Positions 33,986 to 42,967 are shown, counted from the stretch's first letter. The stretch is 64,000 nucleotides of DNA from Erysipelotrichaceae bacterium (GCA_017405675.1 JAFRAB010000043.1:1-64000), one strand, 5' to 3'. Notes: generated by a model from the sequence alone, not told the origin. Translations and numbers: made by a program.

Positions 33986-36900
33986 CTACCTCATTCTCTT
34001 TCTTTTCCGGGAGAAACTGGACGCTGTCATGATAACGGAAGCGGCTATCATGGATAACCCCAGCCGTCCCACATAGAATACAAGACCGCTCCGATCTCCG
34101 GTTTCAGCCGGATGAGAATATTCTACTGTCTGTTTCCGGTTATCCCAGTCCTTATGTACTACAAGCAGATCACCGCTTTCAGCATCTCTGCCCTCTTCAA
34201 AGAAAACCAGTTTTCTGCCATCTATTGCCGCTGTATCAACTTCCAGGGAAACATTTACCGTTTCATTTTCTCCGGAAGCAGTTAATGTCATTTTATGCTG
34301 ATATGGTTCTCCTGCACTGTTTTTCAAAGGTTCTCTGGTCTGGTAATCCATGACAGTAGCTGTTATTTCCAGCTGCGTATCTTTCGTAAAGCCAACCAGT
34401 TCAACCTCATCGCTGAGTGTTACAAAAGTGCCGTTTGGTGAGCTGCATGATGCCTTGGTCAGCAGATTAGGCACTGTTACTGTCTGCTGCCGGTCATCAC
34501 GATCCTTATGAACAGCTATTATATTACCTTCACAGCTGATTTCCTCATAAATAACGATACTGTTGCCCTTGAACTTTCCGGCATCAATTTCCATCAGTAC
34601 AGTGGTTTCACCATCACTGTTTTCAGCAGTAAAGCTGCTGGTAAAGACAACCTTTTCACCCTTGTCATCTGTAATCGGAATATCGGTATCTGCATAATAG
34701 AGCTCTGTTCTGACATCATATTTTCTGCCTGCTATCAGATTTGAGTATCTTATCGTATCCTTAATGGTCTGGATATCCGAATTAAACAGCAGATGATCAC
34801 CATCGCTGTCGTCAACAGCCTCTGTAGCTATTGAAGGAATGAAAACCTGCTGGTCAGGATCATTAACTCCTTTATGACTGCAGACCAGTTCATAACTGCC
34901 GTCGGCAGTAAGACGGTACAGTTCCTCATTAACACACATTTTTCCCTGAGGAATAATACCTTTGAACTGCATCAGAACTGTCTGTTCGGTTTTTTCTGCC
35001 TTAAATCCTGTTTCACTTGTGCTGATCGCGTTGTTATCATCCATATTGGCAAGAGAGGCTTTGATCTTATACTGATTGCCGACGGTCAGATTACTGATCA
35101 TAACCTGGTCAGAAACATCCAGTTTGTCTGTTTTCAGATGAATATTCAGATCGTTATCTGAGAAAAAGGCCTTTGTTCTGATAACTGGAACTGGCAGATT
35201 TACTACCCTGACTTCCCTTTCGGCCGTTGTAAAGGCCTGTCTGGTATCAAGTTTCAGATAGCCCTGAGGACTTCTGTCTTCCACAACATAATATGTTTTC
35301 CCTTCCGCAAGTCCTTTGATGACAAACGGTTTATCAGTGCTTTCCCACTGCGGCACGACCGTGTTGCCCCGTTCATCTTCGATGTGCAGCAGTGCACCTG
35401 ATACACTGACAGCTTTAACAGCTGAATCTGCGGTCGTCTTGATTATGCTGACAGTTGTAAGCTCCTCCGGCAGTTCAGCTTCATAAGTCAGGACCGCCTT
35501 TCCCGATTTATCGCCATAAGCCTCAACGATTATCTGTTCTTCATTAAGCAGATAACCTTCCGGAGCCTTGAGTTCACGGATGTAATAGATTCCGGAAGGA
35601 AGCAGACCTGAAACGGCTTTTCCGTTTTCATCAGTAACAACTTTTTCGGCCAGCGTAAATCCTCTTAATTCAGGTTGCCTTACATAAATACCGTATTCGG
35701 CTCCCTTAAAACTGCCATAACCCTGAGGCTTTCTTTCTCCGGTTTCCCTGTCCGTTTTATAAAGAACAAGTTTTACCTTCTGCTGCTGTTCACTTACTTC
35801 CTTTATCATTTCGGTCCCATTCATTGTTACCTGGTACACTGTTTCATCCAGCACATATCCTTCCGGTGCTGATGATTCCTTCAGATAGTAAGTTTCACCA
35901 TAGTACAGATCTATCTCATTGCTGAGACCATCCTCCTGAATAGTAAAGACAGCTTCCCTGCCGTTGATATCTGTTGCCGCTTTTTCAGCTTTCTCATCGG
36001 TATACAGCCTGTAAACAGCACCTTCCAGTGAATAGAAGATCTGCTGATCCGGTTCATTAGCGTAGTTTTTGCTGATCCTCAGTTTTGCCGGTACCGTCTC
36101 CGCCTTGAAAACAACACTTTTTACATCGTAGTCAGTGGCGGTAAACATCCTGCTGAAAAACATATCCTGGAACGGTCTTTTATTTCCTTCTGTCCAGGCT
36201 CCCTCATAGTTTTCCCAGACATACACCTTGAAGTCTGCCGGTGGTAAGGGCTGACTCTGAAGGAAGGTCATGAAATCGGAGAACCCATCCTGCTTTTCAG
36301 CCGCTGTAGGACTGACAGCTCCCCACCAGTCTCTTCCTTCATTATGATAGTGGTTCAAGGCTACATGAGTTATGAACTGACCAAGGCCTCTTTCTTCATG
36401 AATGTTCAGTTCCTTTATCTGCGGTCCTTCAATATCAATTTTCAGGAAACTGCTGTATGGTAAGGCATATCTTCCGGAAGTAAAGCCTTCCCACTGTTTC
36501 GGCCCTTTCCAGCCGTAATACATAACTTTACTTACCCAGTCATAATCACTGCCATCATATAGTTTCATTTCACTGGTATCAACATTACGGGAGGTTCCGA
36601 TGTTTTCAACACCTCCTACCGCTGCCGGTGCCTTGGCGTCGGAATTGCCGCAATAGAACTGACCGGTACCGAAAGTGGTATCCCAGATGATAGTTGATGC
36701 CTGTCCGTCATTACCGACTATTTCACCGTTATGATCAACACCGTAGACATGACCTATAAACCCTACTTCGATCTGTTTCGGCAGAACCGTTTTGTCTTCA
36801 ATCTTTACTTCCAGGGATTCCTGTTCAAAGCGAATCATCTTTTTATGATTCGTGACTGATATGACATATGTGCCGGCTGTCAGATTGTCTACGTACTGTT

Positions 36901-37147
36901 TATTGCCAGCATAGCATTTTCCATCCCGGCCAGCGATAAGGTTAACTTTAAATGTTTCGTCTGTAACTGATCTGATTTCAAACTCTGTTCCTTCAAGCAA
37001 ACTGACATTATTGTCTGAATGCTGTAAGGATACTGTCAGATAATTACCTGATGGGCCGTTTTCCCGGGCTTTTACTCCTTTTGGCAGCAGGCAGACTGCC
37101 AGCAGAGTTGAAAAAAGAATGATAATTGGTTTGCGCCGCAAAAGCAT
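33986..37147 (-). CDS. VaFE/SpaA-repeat surface-anchored adhesin
   Basis: 1053 aa. Signal peptide (about residues 1-28), an N-terminal region whose FYCGN (Cys near 166), MYYGWKGP and QFITHVALN segments resemble a thioester adhesion domain, then SpaA-type Cna-B repeats (SAPEGYVLDETVYQVT near 440, KAPEGYLLNEEQ near 530, SPQGYLKLDT near 630) and two or more VaFE repeats with HKDRDDRQQTVTVP and HKDWDNRKQTVEY. The tail has PAETGD, a helix, and KRKRMR, which looks like a sorting signal with Pro-Ala in place of Leu-Pro. Start at 37147 follows AGGAGG. Likely a sortase-linked host-adhesion protein; isopeptide and ester crosslinks are expected. Sits beside the barnase/barstar pair. Confidence 0.85.
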   Translation of the reverse strand: MLLRRKPIIILFSTLLAVCLLPKGVKARENGPSGNYLTVSLQHSDNNVSLLEGTEFEIRSVTDETFKVNLIAGRDGKCYAGNKQYVDNLTAGTYVISVTNHKKMIRFEQESLEVKIEDKTVLPKQIEVGFIGHVYGVDHNGEIVGNDGQASTIIWDTTFGTGQFYCGNSDAKAPAAVGGVENIGTSRNVDTSEMKLYDGSDYDWVSKVMYYGWKGPKQWEGFTSGRYALPYSSFLKIDIEGPQIKELNIHEERGLGQFITHVALNHYHNEGRDWWGAVSPTAAEKQDGFSDFMTFLQSQPLPPADFKVYVWENYEGAWTEGNKRPFQDMFFSRMFTATDYDVKSVVFKAETVPAKLRISKNYANEPDQQIFYSLEGAVYRLYTDEKAEKAATDINGREAVFTIQEDGLSNEIDLYYGETYYLKESSAPEGYVLDETVYQVTMNGTEMIKEVSEQQQKVKLVLYKTDRETGERKPQGYGSFKGAEYGIYVRQPELRGFTLAEKVVTDENGKAVSGLLPSGIYYIRELKAPEGYLLNEEQIIVEAYGDKSGKAVLTYEAELPEELTTVSIIKTTADSAVKAVSVSGALLHIEDERGNTVVPQWESTDKPFVIKGLAEGKTYYVVEDRSPQGYLKLDTRQAFTTAEREVRVVNLPVPVIRTKAFFSDNDLNIHLKTDKLDVSDQVMISNLTVGNQYKIKASLANMDDNNAISTSETGFKAEKTEQTVLMQFKGIIPQGKMCVNEELYRLTADGSYELVCSHKGVNDPDQQVFIPSIATEAVDDSDGDHLLFNSDIQTIKDTIRYSNLIAGRKYDVRTELYYADTDIPITDDKGEKVVFTSSFTAENSDGETTVLMEIDAGKFKGNSIVIYEEISCEGNIIAVHKDRDDRQQTVTVPNLLTKASCSSPNGTFVTLSDEVELVGFTKDTQLEITATVMDYQTREPLKNSAGEPYQHKMTLTASGENETVNVSLEVDTAAIDGRKLVFFEEGRDAESGDLLVVHKDWDNRKQTVEYSHPAETGDRSGLVFYVGRLGLSMIAASVIMTASSFSRKRKRMR

Positions 37148-37223
37148 ATGAATCCTCCTGTCAGGGAAACAAAAAAGTATCAGGTTTCCCCAATACTTCA
37201 TTGTCTTTTAACAGTTGGTTTCC

Positions 37224-37499
37224 TTAATCCTTGACGATAAAAATGAATTCTTTCTCTTCCATGGCATCGCTGAATACAGATATGATCTTATCAGCGTATT
37301 CATTGAGGCTCTTCTTCATTTTCTGATAATTCATCAGAATGATGACGGTATCCTCATTCACATAGTTATCCATAACCATGTCATACAGAGCATCAAGATT
37401 CTTGCCAAAATAATCAGGAAGTCTGAATTCTCTGGCTATATGAGCATATGCCTTTTCTCTTGAGGTCATCACTGACCCATCCAGAATAATGATATTCAT
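37224..37499 (-). CDS. Barstar family ribonuclease inhibitor
   Basis: 91 aa, the normal size of barstar. LDGSVMTSREKAYAHIAREFRLPDYFGKNLDALYD contains the family core (FGKNLDALYD near residue 31-40, the helix and loop that plug the barnase active site). It follows the ribonuclease gene by two bases and has GGGGAGG before the ATG. Cytoplasmic, protecting the cell from its own enzyme. Confidence 0.93.
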   Translation of the reverse strand: MNIIILDGSVMTSREKAYAHIAREFRLPDYFGKNLDALYDMVMDNYVNEDTVIILMNYQKMKKSLNEYADKIISVFSDAMEEKEFIFIVKD

Positions 37500-37501
37500 T
37501 T

Positions 37502-37990
37502 CTATTCCTCCCCATACAGCAGGGTAAACGATTCATAGTGATCATCCGTATAATATATCAGTCCGTCATTGGAGTATATTATGCGTTTATCTCCTCTTGT
37601 CTTTTTACCCAGAGTATCTATGTCACACTCATAGTAATGTCGTCCGCTTTTCTTAGGCAGCAGCCCTTCACGGTTACCGAACGAGTCTCCGCCGATGCAG
37701 CAGTTTGGGAAATACCTTTCTACTGATCCGCCGGTCCATCCCGCCTTACGGGCTTCTCCCTTGGTAACATAGTTTGACGGCAGCTTGTTATAAGTATGAA
37801 TGTATAGCGCTACATCTTCCTTACTGTCATAAACGCCGTCTTCATCTATCTTGCTGACCACCGGAGTCGGATCAGGTTCAATGACCGGATCAGGATCTGC
37901 CGGTTTAAGGCCCTTACCCAGCATCAGTCCTATTACAAAGGCTCCAATAATCAGTACGGCACTGATTACCGGCCATAATTTCTTTAGCAT
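37502..37990 (-). CDS. Secreted or membrane-anchored barnase-type ribonuclease
   Basis: 162 aa. One N-terminal hydrophobic segment (about residues 6-28) then a Pro/Asp-rich spacer (KPADPDPVIEPDPTPV) and the barnase domain from about 48. Catalytic residues match barnase: Glu in HYYECDID near 117, Arg in DKRIIYSNDG near 135, His in YYTDDHYESF near 150. An exported guanyl-specific RNase is expected, held by the uncleaved helix or released after cleavage. Paired with barstar directly downstream. AAGGAGTTG precedes the ATG. Confidence 0.93.
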   Translation of the reverse strand: MLKKLWPVISAVLIIGAFVIGLMLGKGLKPADPDPVIEPDPTPVVSKIDEDGVYDSKEDVALYIHTYNKLPSNYVTKGEARKAGWTGGSVERYFPNCCIGGDSFGNREGLLPKKSGRHYYECDIDTLGKKTRGDKRIIYSNDGLIYYTDDHYESFTLLYGEE

Positions 37991-37994
37991 GTTA

Positions 37995-38726
37995 TCAACT
38001 CCTTGATCTATTTGGTTTCATGTTAACAAACTGGTATACAGCTATGCTGACAGCGTTATCAAGGTTAAGTGAATCAACCGTGTTAAGCTGTTCAATAAAC
38101 ACTGATGTTCCGTAATTATGATATTCTGCCGGTAATCCGGTTGCTTCGTTTCCGAATACCAGTGAATACTTTTTGTCGCTTATCTGGGCATCCTGCAGAT
38201 TAACTTTGCCATCAAGCATGAAACAGAAAATATCCCTGTCTTCCGCTTTCTTCAGATATTCCTCAAATGAACTGAAATAACTGAATCTGACGGTGAAAAA
38301 AGCGCGCATGGAAGCTCTTACCGTCTTCGGATCATAGATGTCGATCCGCGGTGAAATAATAGCTATGTCATTTATTCCGAATCCTGCGCACGTTCTCAGA
38401 ATCGTTCCCGCATTTCCCATGTTTCCAGGGTTAACCAGTACCACATGGTTCTGTCTGAAATCAATATCATTAGTGAACTTACGGAAAACACCCATTATGT
38501 AGCAGTTTTCCTTGGCATTGACAATATTAAAAGCCTTATCGCTGCGGATAACTTCTATTCTGTTTTTCTGACATAGAGACATTATTCTCTGATATATTTC
38601 ATTATCCTTCTGTCTGGAATGTACATATACACTGACCGTATCTTCGGGATGACTTAAAAGCAGTTCCAGAGTCAGTTCAGTACCCAGAGCATAGGAATGA
38701 TCAGATTCCTTCTTATACTTCTGCAT
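37995..38726 (-). CDS. SpoU/TrmH family RNA 2'-O-methyltransferase
   Basis: 243 aa. SPOUT knot enzyme using SAM. All three motifs are present: NPGNMGNAGTILRTCAGFG near residue 95, LVFGNEATGLPAEY near 190 and VDSLNLDNAVSIAVYQF near 217. The target (rRNA or tRNA) is not known from sequence. Its binding site ATAGGG before the ATG is weak. Next to the barnase gene, but separate by function. Confidence 0.9.
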   Translation of the reverse strand: MQKYKKESDHSYALGTELTLELLLSHPEDTVSVYVHSRQKDNEIYQRIMSLCQKNRIEVIRSDKAFNIVNAKENCYIMGVFRKFTNDIDFRQNHVVLVNPGNMGNAGTILRTCAGFGINDIAIISPRIDIYDPKTVRASMRAFFTVRFSYFSSFEEYLKKAEDRDIFCFMLDGKVNLQDAQISDKKYSLVFGNEATGLPAEYHNYGTSVFIEQLNTVDSLNLDNAVSIAVYQFVNMKPNRSRS

Positions 38727-38741
38727 GATACCCTATTAGTA

Positions 38742-38765
38742 AAAATAACCCTTGCGGGTTATTTT
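38742..38765 (-). terminator. Terminator of ftsAZ
   Basis: AAAATAACCC-GCAA-GGGTTATTTT on the minus strand, two bases past the ftsZ stop, with a T run inside the second arm. Confidence 0.88.
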
Positions 38766-38766
38766 C

Positions 38767-39846
38767 TTAACGCTGTTTGAAGAATGACGGAGTGTCAAAT
38801 GATGGGAGATCTACTTCAGAGAAGACATCTTCTTCATTTGTATCCGTTACGATTTCGTCGTTCTTACCCTTTATAACTGTATTATCAACATTCTCTTCAT
38901 CGGTCTGCTCGAATCCTGTAGCGATTACCGTTACGATAATTGTGCTGTTGAGATTCTCGTTAAACGCAACACCGAAGATGCAGTCAATGTCGCCGCCGGC
39001 AGCTGTACGGATATAGTCCACAGCAGCATTGGCATCATTGATTGTCAGGTCGTTACCGCCTGTAATGTTGATGATGGCATTTCTTGCACCGGCAATGTCG
39101 GCTTCCAGCAATGGAGAATTAACGGCTTTTGTTGCTGCTTCAACAGCTCTGTTAGGACCGTCATCCATACCGATACCGATAAGAGCATCGCCCTGGTTGC
39201 TCATGACTGCCTTGATATCGTTGAAGTCAAGGTTGATTATTGCCTGGAAGCTTACCAGGTCAGTAATTGTCTGAACAGCCTGACGCAGAATGTTATCTGC
39301 TTCCTTGAATGATTCCTTGAATGGAATATCACCGAGGATCTTTTCTACCTTACTGTTAGGAATGATGATAATTGAGTCTACATGTTTGCGTAATTCATCC
39401 AGACCGTCAAGAGCCTGCATCATTCTTCTTCTGCCTTCAAATGGGAATGGCTTGGTTACGACACCGATTGTCAGAGCTCCGGCTTCCTGTGCATATCTGG
39501 CCAGAATTGGAGCTGCACCTGTACCGGTTCCGCCGCCCATACCAGCTGTAACGAAGACCATGTCAGCTTCCTTGACAGCTTCTCTTAATTCCCGTTCAGC
39601 TTCCAGACAGGCCTGCTTTCCAATTTCCGGATTTCCGCCGCATCCTAAGCCGTGAGTGGTATTGACACCTAACAGGATCTTGTTTTCAACTTTTGAAGTT
39701 CTGATGACCTGTAAATCTGTGTTACAGACATAGAAATCCACACCGGCAACACCGTCTTCAACCATTCTGTTAACAGCGTTACAGCCGGCGCCGCCGACAC
39801 CGAACACCTTAATTCTTGTGACATTGTTCAAAGTTAATTCGCTCAT
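38767..39846 (-). CDS. ftsZ: Cell division protein FtsZ
   Basis: 359 aa. Tubulin-like GTPase that forms the division ring. GVGGAGCNAVNRM near residue 15, the signature GGGTGTGAAP near 107, and the catalytic T7 loop NLDFNDIKAVM near 207. Its C-terminal tail, about 50 residues, ends in DLPSFDTPSFFKQR, the conserved FtsA/SepF-binding peptide form. GAGGTG precedes the ATG. Follows ftsA by 13 bases. Confidence 0.98.
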   Translation of the reverse strand: MSELTLNNVTRIKVFGVGGAGCNAVNRMVEDGVAGVDFYVCNTDLQVIRTSKVENKILLGVNTTHGLGCGGNPEIGKQACLEAERELREAVKEADMVFVTAGMGGGTGTGAAPILARYAQEAGALTIGVVTKPFPFEGRRRMMQALDGLDELRKHVDSIIIIPNSKVEKILGDIPFKESFKEADNILRQAVQTITDLVSFQAIINLDFNDIKAVMSNQGDALIGIGMDDGPNRAVEAATKAVNSPLLEADIAGARNAIINITGGNDLTINDANAAVDYIRTAAGGDIDCIFGVAFNENLNSTIIVTVIATGFEQTDEENVDNTVIKGKNDEIVTDTNEEDVFSEVDLPSFDTPSFFKQR

Positions 39847-39859
39847 ATATTCACCTCAA

Positions 39860-41119
39860 TTAATTCTTCTGATTTGTAAATAACATTTTCTTCAGTCGGG
39901 CTGTAAAGCCTTCCTCTTTTTCAGCATTGTGAACTCTCTTCCGCATGTTCTGCTGATACTGCAGGATATCAAGACTTGACTTGAAATCCTGATGGATTAT
40001 CTGCTGGTCGATATAGGCATAGAACATACCCAGATCTACAGCCCACTTGGCACCTCTGGCACCCAGTGTTTCAGGATAATAGCACTTAACCGGGCGGTTG
40101 AATTTATTGGCAAATACTTCTTCTATGCCCGTGATCTCAGCCCCGTCACCGCAGATGATTACAGATGTATTTTCCCTGGCCAGGATTGGTCCGCACAGTT
40201 TGCTGAAATCCTTAACCAGATACTGCAGTTTTTCCTGAACTGAATCATATAGTTCTCTGTCGGAAATGGTATTTGTAACTCCTCCGGCAGTCCATGAATA
40301 GATTGGTCTGTAATTGAATTCCTTCCTGTTGACTATATCGTGTTTCAGCAGTAAGGCTGAGCTGTGTCTTTCAGGAAGTCTGAATCTTTCAGAGATCGCT
40401 CTGGACAGTGTGCTGTATCCGATGTTCTCATTTTCACTGATGGCAATCTTTCCGTCATATACCAGTGAGAACTGTGAATGATCCTTTTCCATCTGGATCA
40501 GTAATGTATAATTTCTGAGATTCTGTTCAAACAGAGCTGCTTCCTTGCATAAAGCATAGTTATCAAGACATACGTCAACGATCTTAAGACCTGCAAGTTC
40601 TACAACTGTAGCATAGTCATATGTTGTCATCTTGTCGCAGCACAGCAGATCAACATCTGCTTCCAGAACATCACACGGTTCGCCAATAGGCATCTTACGG
40701 TAAACAATGCCGTTGGTTTTGAACATGTTTGATGTAACATTTACAATTTCATAATCTCTGCCTACATTTACAGCCAGTGCCTTCTGATATATATCCCTGA
40801 TGTCGTCAGCGGAAATCTTGCCGTCGACATTATCAATAACCTTGGAAAAACTTCTGGTTTCTTTTTTGAAACGATATGCAGGAATAGCCAGTAAAACACT
40901 TTCGATTGCTACTCCGAAATGAGACTGTATATTATTGGCGGCTTCCCTCACTGCTTTGGCAACAGTCTTAGGGTCAACGATTCTTAATCCGTCCATTCCC
41001 TTGCATGGAACACACTCTCTTTTGAGAGTGTTTAAACGGGTATTAAAAATCTCGCCGACAATCAGACGAACCTCATTGCTCTCTATTTGTAAGGCTGCTA
41101 ATATTTGTTTATTTGCCAT
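39860..41119 (-). CDS. ftsA: Cell division protein FtsA
   Basis: 419 aa. Actin-like membrane tether for FtsZ. The N-terminus (AALQIESNEVRLIVGEIF) is the ATPase phosphate loop; the middle has PAYRFKKETRSFSKVIDN; the C-terminus ends in an amphipathic, basic helix EEGFTARLKKMLFTNQ that targets the membrane. Sequence is divergent from the Bacillus protein but the layout and neighbour ftsZ make it clear. GGGAGG precedes the ATG. No murein genes adjoin, so ftsAZ is split from a full dcw cluster. Confidence 0.94.
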   Translation of the reverse strand: MANKQILAALQIESNEVRLIVGEIFNTRLNTLKRECVPCKGMDGLRIVDPKTVAKAVREAANNIQSHFGVAIESVLLAIPAYRFKKETRSFSKVIDNVDGKISADDIRDIYQKALAVNVGRDYEIVNVTSNMFKTNGIVYRKMPIGEPCDVLEADVDLLCCDKMTTYDYATVVELAGLKIVDVCLDNYALCKEAALFEQNLRNYTLLIQMEKDHSQFSLVYDGKIAISENENIGYSTLSRAISERFRLPERHSSALLLKHDIVNRKEFNYRPIYSWTAGGVTNTISDRELYDSVQEKLQYLVKDFSKLCGPILARENTSVIICGDGAEITGIEEVFANKFNRPVKCYYPETLGARGAKWAVDLGMFYAYIDQQIIHQDFKSSLDILQYQQNMRKRVHNAEKEEGFTARLKKMLFTNQKN

Positions 41120-41146
41120 TACAAAGGCCTCCCATAAATTACTTTT

Positions 41147-41155
41147 ATTTTATCA
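41147..41155 (-). promoter_or_regulatory. Extended -10 promoter of ftsA-ftsZ
   Basis: TGATAAAAT on the minus strand, 27 bases before the ATG at 41119, divergent from rpmB. Confidence 0.6.
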
Positions 41156-41207
41156 TATTTCGCCTTTCTTTTGATATATATTATTTATAATTTTAACGTT
41201 TTTTTAT

Positions 41208-41237
41208 TTGACTTTTTTGACCGTTACATGATAATAT
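41208..41237 (+). promoter_or_regulatory. Promoter of rpmB
   Basis: TTGACT (41208-41213) and TAATAT (41232-41237) with 18-base spacing, then AAGGAGGTC before the ATG at 41270. Confidence 0.7.
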
Positions 41238-41269
41238 ATCTAAGCGTATGATTGAAAGGAGGTCATGGA

Positions 41270-41461
41270 ATGTCAAGAGTATGTGTAGTAACTGGTAAGG
41301 GCCCAGTCACAGGTAATAAGCGTTCTGACTCTCTGAGAGCCACTCGTCGTTCATGGCATGTTAACCTGCAGAAGGTTAAGGTTATGGTCGATGGAAAACC
41401 ACAGACAGTTAAGATGTCTGCTAGAGCTCTAAAAACTTTGAAAGCACACCAGGGAAAATAA
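41270..41461 (+). CDS. rpmB: 50S ribosomal protein L28
   Basis: 63 aa, normal length. [21 protein letters not shown] is diagnostic and the C-terminus ends in [14 protein letters not shown]. The ATG at 41270 follows AGGAGG; an ATG in front belongs to the leader. Cys is present at residue 5, a lone cysteine of the kind zinc-free L28 keeps. Confidence 0.97.
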   Translation: MSRVCVVTGKGPVTGNKRSDSLRATRRSWHVNLQKVKVMVDGKPQTVKMSARALKTLKAHQGK

Positions 41462-41463
41462 TA

Positions 41464-41485
41464 AAGTTAGGCAACTAACTTTTTT
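41464..41485 (+). terminator. Terminator of rpmB
   Basis: AAGTTAG-GCAA-CTAACTT followed by four T, starting three bases after the stop codon. Confidence 0.85.
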
Positions 41486-41491
41486 ATTACG

Positions 41492-41752
41492 ATGAAGAGT
41501 ATTACCTTTAAGGAAGCCATCACCTATCTGAAAGACGGTGAAATAGTTCTGGCTGGCAATCGTACGTCCTTCTACCTGGACGGTGATATGATAACCGTCC
41601 ACACTCCAAATTCCCGCTACAAGCTTTCTCTCAATGAATTCAGAGATCTGTTTGTCAGGGAACAGCTATATCTTTATATTCCGAACAGCGATGGCATTGA
41701 CACCGAAAAAGACGATGCCTACTACGCCTGGAAAAGAAAAAACGCAAACTGA
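41492..41752 (+). CDS. Small conserved-looking protein, unknown
   Basis: 86 aa, acidic, no membrane helix. Contains FKEAITYLKDGEIVLAGN and a YKLSLNEFRDLF stretch, then EKDDAYYAWKRKNAN. No family recognised. It begins six bases after the rpmB terminator with no Shine-Dalgarno, so it may rely on read-through from rpmB. It has its own terminator. Coding is likely because the frame is intact, starts with ATG and ends right at a strong terminator. Confidence 0.6.
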   Translation: MKSITFKEAITYLKDGEIVLAGNRTSFYLDGDMITVHTPNSRYKLSLNEFRDLFVREQLYLYIPNSDGIDTEKDDAYYAWKRKNAN

Positions 41753-41778
41753 AGAAAGTCTTTCGGCTTTCTTTTTTT
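41752..41778 (+). terminator. Terminator of the 86-aa gene
   Basis: AAGAAAGTC-TTTC-GGCTTTCTT followed by a T run, right behind the stop codon. Confidence 0.85.
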
Positions 41779-41812
41779 GCGCCTTAATTCTCAGTATTCA
41801 AACAGAATTTTC

Positions 41813-42316
41813 CTAACAGCCGTCTATGCAGGCCGGCTTTTTATTATCAGCCATGGTCTTCAGAGCATCATTTATTGATTTGACATAAGTCTCTTCTGAA
41901 TCAAAGGAGTATATGTAATCTACAAGCTCACCGTTTCCTATGAAAAACATTACCGGTTTATCAGTATCAAAATACCCTATTGAGATCCATGGAGTAATAA
42001 GGCCGTGAATGTCATTTGCCAGTTTATCATCAACGTTCTCAATGTCGTAATAGTAAACTGCCATGCCGCTGTATTCCTTTACTGCTGCCGCCAGTTTCTG
42101 CACGATTGGTTTATCATCAGCATCCGGATGCGCAAAAAGGACAACATGGGTTCCGTTTGTCAGTTTTTCCATTATATCCCCGGCATCTTCCAGAAGCCTG
42201 CCTATTCCCTGTTCTGTTTCGTAACCCCTGGCAAAAGTATCTGTTTCAGGTTTGTCCGGACCTTTACATCCGGTCAGTAATAACAGGACAGCTAAAACCG
42301 CTATCAGCCTTTTCAT
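41813..42316 (-). CDS. Thioredoxin-fold-like lipoprotein without CxxC
   Basis: 167 aa. Signal peptide with lipobox LLTGC (Cys near residue 17). The body resembles a thioredoxin fold: THVVLFAHPDADDKPIVQKLAAAV, then VYYYDIENVDD and VMFFIGNGELVDYIYSF, but the CxxC site is replaced by ahpdAD-type residues. The last residues are ACIDGC, a Cys-X3-Cys at the very end. No good ribosome binding site; the ATG follows the rpe stop codon at once, so translation is probably coupled to rpe. Function unknown; compare the CPWC lipoprotein at 33131. Confidence 0.6.
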   Translation of the reverse strand: MKRLIAVLAVLLLLTGCKGPDKPETDTFARGYETEQGIGRLLEDAGDIMEKLTNGTHVVLFAHPDADDKPIVQKLAAAVKEYSGMAVYYYDIENVDDKLANDIHGLITPWISIGYFDTDKPVMFFIGNGELVDYIYSFDSEETYVKSINDALKTMADNKKPACIDGC

Positions 42317-42967
42317 TTACAGCAGTGACTTGACCCCTTCAACTATTCCTTCAGGATACTTGAAAACATAGCTGCCTGCTACCAGGACATCACAGTGGTG
42401 TTCAACAGCCAGTTTTCCGGTCTCCCGGTTAATACCGCCGTCAATTTCCAGCAGATAATTCAGCCCGTGTTCCTTACGGTAATTGTCAAGCCAGTCCAGC
42501 TTGTCAAGGGCTGAAGGCATGAAGCTCTGTCCGCCGAACCCAGGTTCAACACTCATTACCAGAACCATGTCAACAAGTTCCAGTATTCCAATCAGACTCT
42601 CCGGTCTGGTACCAGGCTTGATAGAGATGCCAACCTTCCAGCCTCTGAGACGGCATTTTTCAATGGTCGGTATCAGCATGTTGTCATCCACGGCTTCCTT
42701 ATGGAATGTCATGTAGTCAACACGGCAGCCGCTGAAATAATCAACGACCTTTAACGGATTGGATACCATAATGTGTACATCAAGAACGCGGTCAGTATGT
42801 TTGCCGATCTGTTTCAGGATGTCAGGTCCGAATGAAAGATTCGGAACGAAGTGTCCGTCCATAACATCGTAATGTATCCATTCGGCATCACTCTTATTAA
42901 GTTCTTCGATCTGTGATTTAAGATCATAAAAATCAGCAGATAAAACTGAAGGTGCAATAATAGTCAT
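42317..42967 (-). CDS. rpe: Ribulose-phosphate 3-epimerase
   Basis: 216 aa. Pentose phosphate pathway enzyme. IAPSVLSADFYDL at the start, WIHYDVMDGHFVPNLSFGPDI near 30, and VLVMSVEPGFGGQSFMPSAL near 130 are diagnostic; the metal-binding His/Asp pair is present. GGAGGACTGGG precedes the ATG, which overlaps the rsgA stop. In order kinase-rsgA-rpe as in Bacillus. Confidence 0.96.
   Translation of the reverse strand: MTIIAPSVLSADFYDLKSQIEELNKSDAEWIHYDVMDGHFVPNLSFGPDILKQIGKHTDRVLDVHIMVSNPLKVVDYFSGCRVDYMTFHKEAVDDNMLIPTIEKCRLRGWKVGISIKPGTRPESLIGILELVDMVLVMSVEPGFGGQSFMPSALDKLDWLDNYRKEHGLNYLLEIDGGINRETGKLAVEHHCDVLVAGSYVFKYPEGIVEGVKSLL

Noticed and set aside
41147..41237. An origin or DnaA box cluster in the ftsA-rpmB gap
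   Set aside because: Only AT-rich promoters were seen; no TTATNCACA repeats.
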